NCBI GenBank assembly: GCA_002440125.1
Contig: DJRQ01000023.1
Span: forward strand, 1 to 17,252
Reading direction: 5' to 3'
Source of the DNA: Caryophanales bacterium UBA6356
Lineage (GTDB): Bacteria; Bacillota_I; Bacilli_A; RFN20; CAG-826
Length of the DNA: 17,252 nucleotides
Made by a program: the position numbers and the translations under genes. A model generated the notes under the pieces. The model did no database searches, was not told the DNA's origin, and saw nothing but the letters and a program-made list of their open reading frames with translations. Positions 14,453 through 17,252 of the stretch are shown piece after piece; the stretch's first letter is position 1; each line of letters begins with the position of its first letter.

Positions 14453-15061
14453 TTAAAATTTATATTTTCCAGTATAGACGCCATTTTGCGACATCCCGGC
14501 ATTTTGGATGAAGAGCTTAAACATATATCCTTCGTCGGCGTTCGTTTCGTAACGCATCTCCAAGGACCAAACGGCATCGTCTTTGAAATAGCCGTCTTCT
14601 TCCAAAGTGGTGTCGGTTACATAGAAGAATTGGTACAAAGGGGATGGATTGTCATCGAAATAAGAGTCTAAACTCTCATGAGGTTTAATCTTGTAGTACG
14701 TTACATAATTATCGCCAGTTCCATACATAAAAGGGCTGGCTATACCATACCGATCCTTGAAATTTGTGTTGAAATAACCAAGGTAAGATGCCGCATTATC
14801 ATCAAGAACTTCTCTACTAGGACAAGGCTGATAGAAGGAATAGCCATCATTAAAAGAACGAGTGCTCGTTCTCATTTCCCCCGTACAACCATCCGGAGCG
14901 CTTAAACCATCAAGCCCGACTTTTTGAAGTTCCTCATCCGTAAACCAACTTGAAGCGTCGTGAGTATCTTGAGAGCCGATGATTATCGTTTCTTCATCGT
15001 CACAACCCATTAGTAGCAAAGAAGACAACACGAACGGAAACAACCATGTGCTTTTTTTCAT
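14453..15061 (-). CDS. Lipoprotein of unknown function, 202 aa
   Basis: The leader MKKSTWLFPFVLSSLLLM is followed by lipobox L-M-G-C with Cys20, then an acidic patch (D-D-E-E-T). The mature domain is rich in Tyr, Phe and Asp (Y-L-G-Y-F-N-T-N-F, Y-V-T-Y-Y-K-I, Y-Q-F-F-Y-V) with a beta-strand pattern and no motif that I recognise. I chose the ATG at 15061 because GGAGAG lies 4 nt before it; a TTG four codons upstream would put the RBS inside the gene. An extended -10 at 15083-15091 and the terminator at 14406-14437 make it a single-gene unit. Unlike the plus-strand lipoproteins it has no poly-Ser linker. Confidence 0.85.
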   Translation of the reverse strand: MKKSTWLFPFVLSSLLLMGCDDEETIIIGSQDTHDASSWFTDEELQKVGLDGLSAPDGCTGEMRTSTRSFNDGYSFYQPCPSREVLDDNAASYLGYFNTNFKDRYGIASPFMYGTGDNYVTYYKIKPHESLDSYFDDNPSPLYQFFYVTDTTLEEDGYFKDDAVWSLEMRYETNADEGYMFKLFIQNAGMSQNGVYTGKYKF

Positions 15062-15082
15062 AAAACTCTCCAAAACACAAGA

Positions 15083-15091
15083 ATATTAGCA
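15083..15091 (-). promoter_or_regulatory. Extended -10 promoter element for the 202-aa lipoprotein gene
   Basis: TGCTAATAT on the minus strand (complement of 15083-15091) matches the extended -10 TGnTATAAT at all but one position of the hexamer. No good -35 is seen, as is common with extended -10 promoters. It lies 21 nt before the ATG. Confidence 0.5.
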
Positions 15092-15194
15092 TAAGTAACA
15101 TGAAAAAAAGCGGAGATTTGCATAGATTTTACCTTTTTTATTATTTAGCAACTTCACATACAGACCATATAAAAATCGAAAGAAACAGGACCCT

Positions 15195-15731
15195 TTATTT
15201 TCGGAACTCGTATGAAAGAAGCTCACAATTGCCAATTTTGAAATTGATAAAGTCCTCGTTACTCATATTGAGAAAATAAGAATTCACGATCCTTGCGATT
15301 CCCAAATGCCCCACCACTAAGATATTCTTTCCTAGATACTTCTTCTTGAGTTCATCAAAAAAAGGATAAAGGCGGGAGGCTGCATCAAGGTAACTTTCCC
15401 CATTCGGATAGCGACAAGAGAAAAGGCCACGTTGCCTAAGGATCTTATCGTCATTATGCGAAAGCGCTTCAAAATCTCCATAATCGATTTCGAGCAAACG
15501 ATCGTCTTTAAGAATCTCAACGTTCCTTCCTCCCAAAGCTATTTCGGCAGTCTCAATGGCTCTTTTAAGCGGAGAAGAGAAGGTCAAATCGATTGGAACG
15601 TCCTTAAGCTTCATAAAAAGCCCCTCCGCTTCCATCCTCCCCTCCTCAGACAAAGGAACATCGATTCTGCCTTGAATTTTATGGCTTTTGTTCCAAGAGG
15701 TTTCCCCATGTCTTGCATAATAAACGGTCAT
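15195..15731 (-). CDS. Histidine phosphatase family protein (phosphoglycerate-mutase-like), 178 aa
   Basis: The R-H-G-E-T motif at residues 7-11 gives the phospho-accepting His8. Arg57 (S-P-L-K-R-A), Glu81 (L-L-E-I-D-Y-G-D-F-E) and His142 (V-V-G-H-L-G-I-A-R) complete the branch-1 histidine phosphatase active site. At 178 aa it is shorter than cofactor-dependent phosphoglycerate mutase (about 230-250 aa) and fits the small broad-specificity phosphatases (PhoE, CobC or YhfR-like). There are no cobalamin genes nearby, so CobC is unlikely. I chose the ATG at 15731 because GGGGG lies 8 nt before it and the conserved strand T-V-Y-Y-A-R-H-G begins at once; a TTG five codons upstream overlaps that RBS. 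Cytoplasmic; probably a single-gene unit. Confidence 0.9.
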   Translation of the reverse strand: MTVYYARHGETSWNKSHKIQGRIDVPLSEEGRMEAEGLFMKLKDVPIDLTFSSPLKRAIETAEIALGGRNVEILKDDRLLEIDYGDFEALSHNDDKILRQRGLFSCRYPNGESYLDAASRLYPFFDELKKKYLGKNILVVGHLGIARIVNSYFLNMSNEDFINFKIGNCELLSYEFRK

Positions 15732-15753
15732 GCCTTTGTCCCCCAACGTCGAT

Positions 15754-15781
15754 ATATTAATTCATCGCAAGAAGAAGGCAA
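15754..15781 (-). promoter_or_regulatory. Probable promoter for the histidine phosphatase gene
   Basis: On the minus strand TTGCCT (complement of 15776-15781) and TAATAT (complement of 15754-15759) are 16 nt apart, with the ATG 22 nt after the -10. Confidence 0.45.
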
Positions 15782-15885
15782 AAACTATCCTTCCTTTCGA
15801 GGTCGCATATTGTTTAACTCCACTGGCAAAGTCATCGTGAAAGATTAATAACTTTATTTGCACATGACTGATGCGAAGATCGCTT

Positions 15886-15894
15886 TGTTATAAT
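15886..15894 (+). promoter_or_regulatory. Strong extended -10 promoter in a gene-free region
   Basis: TG-T-TATAAT at 15886-15894 is a perfect extended -10. TGACTG about 18 nt upstream is a modest -35. No open reading frame with an RBS follows on the plus strand, so it probably drives a non-coding RNA. Confidence 0.6.
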
Positions 15895-15900
15895 GCAATC

Positions 15901-16037
15901 GGCCATAAGAGCGGCAAGAAGGAGCTTTCTTCTAGAAGCTGTTTGAACGCTCAGGCTTGGCAGTTTGGCTTAGACGACTCCTAGAAGGCGTAAGCCGCCA
16001 ATTATGAAAAAAAGAAACTCTGCGTGGGGGCTCTTTT
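15901..16037 (+). ncRNA. Candidate structured small RNA of unknown class
   Basis: The gap from 15732 to 16151 holds no gene. After the extended -10 promoter, the sequence can pair end to end: AAGAGC (15907-15912) with GCTCTT (16030-16035). Alternative internal stems are GGCTTA (15967-15972) with TAAGCC (15991-15996), and GCGGC (15911-15915) with GCCGC (15994-15998). A T-tract ends at 16037. The two internal pairings are mutually exclusive, so it could switch. I compared it by memory with tmRNA, SRP, RNase P, 6S and common riboswitches and saw none of their signature motifs. From 16038 to 16151 I see only a small palindrome (TCGCCTT/AAGGCGA near 16068-16085). Boundaries and class are uncertain. 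Confidence 0.35.
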
Positions 16038-16151
16038 AAGTCGTATCAAAGAAAGACGCTCGTCATCCTTCGCCTTCCAAGGCGACGATAGACACAACCA
16101 TCTCCGAATGATTCGAGCAAAAGCATGGGAGGCCATCCACCTGTCGGTTGT

Positions 16152-16833
16152 CTACTTTATTAATAGCAGTTCAATGGGATTTCCCTCCTTCTTGGTATAT
16201 CCCAGCTCCTTGAGCTTGTTGGCTATGGCCATCATGGGCAACCCATCCCTGGCATAGAGCCTATAGATCTCTTGAACTATCGGACCCTCCTTCGGATTTA
16301 TGGCGTATTTCCTATCCACGATGTCATATCCGAAAGGAGGAATCGTGATCGCCTCGCCTTTAAAGACCTTGTCGGTCATTCCTCTTTGGACCTTTCGGCG
16401 AGGTCGGCAGAATAGTATTCCTCCATTCCCTCCAAGACGGATTCGAGGATGATGGATTCCGCACCTTCCCCAATCGCCTCCATGGCGGAAATGACCCTCA
16501 CCTTGTTCTGCTTGAGGATCATCTTGTCCTTGATGGAATCCGCCCTGTTTCTTGCAAATCTGCCGAGCTTCCAAACAAGGACCGCATCGAAAGTCTTGTT
16601 CTTTTAGTCCCTGATCATTCTCTGGAAATCATCACGATCATCTGTCTTAGCAGACTGAGTTCTGTCGATGTATTCTCCGACTACGGCAATGTCTGGGCCT
16701 TGGCATAATGCATGCAATCCCTTCTCTGCCCTTCAATCGATTGCTCATTCTCGCTATCGCAGGAAAAGCAGAGATAGAGCGCCGCCCCCCCTACTGTCTC
16801 TTTGCCGTTTCTTCTTGCATCAAATAACCTCAC
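16152..16833 (-). pseudogene. Decayed large serine recombinase (resolvase plus Recombinase domain)
   Basis: Read right to left in three frames, a site-specific serine recombinase is recognisable: A-L-Y-L-C-F-S with the catalytic Ser (codon 16764-16762), E-Q-S-I-E-G-Q-R, then V-V-G-E-Y-I-D-R-T-Q-S-A-K-T-D-D-R, then F-D-A-V-L-V-W-K-L-G-R-F-A-R-N-R, then the PF07508-type P-P-F-G-Y ... I-V-Q-E-I-Y-R-L-Y. Damage: the conserved Arg two before the Ser is Cys (TGC, 16770-16768); frame changes near 16694-16698 and 16393-16396 (one A lost in GAAAAG); a TAA at 16606-16604 where Ser is usual; and a stop at 16154 soon after G-Y-T-K-K-E-G, removing about 200 residues of the usual C-terminus. The start is GTG 16833, overlapping the upstream stop, or ATG 16820 with GAGG 7 nt before, which needs a further slip at the G7 run. 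Confidence 0.85.
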
Positions 16834-17252
16834 TTCCTCAAGACCCAAGAACCGGTCTTTCTCGATCCAACATATTCGATAAGACCAAGATCTCTAAGCT
16901 CCCATAGCGCTCTTCTTATCGTCATGACGGATACACCTAATTTCTGAGCGGCCTTTTCGTAGGTCTGATTCATCCCTTCAAATTTAATCAACGCAAGTAT
17001 TTCGGAAGCTACTTTGCTGATTTTTATCTGTTCATTTATCTGTTCATTTATCTGTTCATTTAATTGTTCATTTGCAGTCTCATCATTCCTGAAGCTGAGG
17101 TCGGGAAGATCGACGATGAAGCTGCTTTCCATGCTTTCGATATCTGGCTTTTGCCCCGTCTTCTCATAGGCTCCAATAATACGTCTCAGCCCTTTGGGGC
17201 CGCGGACGAAAAACTGGACCGTTTTCAACGTGATACCCCAATCTCCCTTCTC
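16830..17252 (-). CDS. C-terminal part of AlbA_2/Schlafen-type putative ATP-binding transcriptional regulator (partial)
   Basis: The reading frame is open to the window edge (E-K-G-D-W-G-I-T at 17252-17229), so the 5' part is missing. G-P-K-G-L-R-R-I-I-G-A-Y-E-K and S-S-F-I-V-D-L-P-D-L-S-F are the end of the ATPase-like core, as in AlbA_2/HATPase_c_4 proteins (G-I-x-R-I-x-x-A-Y-E, then F-x-V-x-L). A linker N-E-Q-L-N-E-Q-I-N-E-Q-I-N-E-Q-I-K follows, then a winged helix (K-V-A-S-E-I-L-A-L-I to the end), including Q-K-L-G-V-S-V-M-T-I-R-R-A-L-W-E-L. Such proteins are DNA-binding regulators; ligand unknown. The stop TGA overlaps the GTG of the recombinase remnant by 2 nt (GTGA), so the two were once adjacent in one transcript. 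It is the only intact-looking reading frame here ending in TGA. Confidence 0.75.
   Translation of the reverse strand, partial: EKGDWGITLKTVQFFVRGPKGLRRIIGAYEKTGQKPDIESMESSFIVDLPDLSFRNDETANEQLNEQINEQINEQIKISKVASEILALIKFEGMNQTYEKAAQKLGVSVMTIRRALWELRDLGLIEYVGSRKTGSWVLRK
17026..17073 (-). repeat. 12-bp tandem repeat encoding the NEQI linker
   Basis: Plus-strand ATCTGTTCATTT occurs three times perfectly (17026-17037, 17038-17049, 17050-17061), and a fourth copy, AATTGTTCATTT, differs at two positions (17062-17073). Each unit is four codons (N-E-Q-I/L) in the AlbA_2-type gene. Copy number can change by slippage without altering the frame, which would vary the linker length between the ATPase-like core and the winged helix. 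Confidence 0.9.

Noticed and set aside
15160..15194. Weak hairpin (CGAAA/TTTCG) followed by ATTTTT after the histidine phosphatase gene
   Set aside because: Only 5 bp with a long loop; too weak to call a terminator.
15740..15848. Plus-strand frame ending G-R-I-L-F-N-S-T-G-K-V-I-V-K-D before TAA, which reads like a protein C-terminus
   Set aside because: It runs antisense to the histidine phosphatase gene further left, has no start or RBS, and only about 35 codons look plausible. It could be a gene remnant, but I cannot support it.
16060..16110. Palindrome TCGCCTT/AAGGCGA as a terminator for the candidate small RNA
   Set aside because: No T-tract follows on either strand; the T-run at 16034-16037 is a better end.
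17026..17073. The short repeats as a CRISPR array
   Set aside because: The 12-bp units abut with no spacers and encode an in-frame N-E-Q-I linker.
1..17252. The window as a closed circle (plasmid or excised element)
   Set aside because: The two edge gene fragments do not join in frame and together are far shorter than a full AlbA_2-type protein; there is no replication gene or terminal overlap.

Overview
The window looks like a chromosomal contig from an uncultured, host-associated, low-to-mid GC Gram-positive bacterium. The best guess is a gut Bacilli lineage near Erysipelotrichales or RF39-type relatives. The reasons are strong AGGAG-type ribosome binding sites, several lipoproteins with serine-rich linkers after the lipobox cysteine, a BspA-type leucine-rich-repeat surface protein, a YhcR-like secreted nucleotidase, TAA/TAG stops in the core genes, and no sign of TGA recoding. 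The lineage is an inference from style; no ribosomal RNA gene is present.

Left edge (1-660): the first 12 codons of an AlbA_2/Schlafen-type ATPase-like gene (minus strand) run off the window. Next come a nested inverted repeat, a truncated gene start with a good RBS but no credible body, and a tRNA-Leu(CAA) gene with its own promoter and terminator on the minus strand. Plus-strand block (761-6842): a secreted 208-aa protein with its own promoter and terminator, then three tightly spaced lipoprotein genes (LRR protein, 610-aa and 570-aa lipoproteins) ending at a two-way terminator. These are probably an envelope-surface operon of unknown role.

Minus-strand block (6859-15731), read right to left: a histidine phosphatase, a 202-aa lipoprotein, and a probable operon of YhcR-like 5'-nucleotidase, four-helix membrane protein, GH3 beta-glycosidase and alpha/beta hydrolase. 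Two tRNAs (Leu-CAG, Arg-CCG) and a terminator follow directly. Then come a TetR-family regulator, with two 14-nt direct repeats upstream, and a nicotinamidase/isochorismatase-like cysteine hydrolase. The nucleotidase, glycosidase and hydrolase suggest scavenging of host or dietary nucleotides and glycosides.

Right edge (15840-17252): a strong extended -10 promoter drives about 140 nt of non-coding, stem-forming sequence (candidate small RNA). It is followed by a decayed large serine recombinase (catalytic Arg replaced by Cys, one nonsense codon, at least two frameshifts, truncated 3' end) and the 3' end of an AlbA_2-type ATPase with NEQI tandem repeats and a winged helix. Both contig ends therefore lie in what looks like the same gene family in the same orientation. 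That suggests a multicopy family at which assembly broke.

I do not see a clearly new defence or mobile system. The most unusual items are the lipoprotein operon, the candidate small RNA, the decayed recombinase joined to the AlbA_2 gene, and the direct-repeat operator before the TetR gene.
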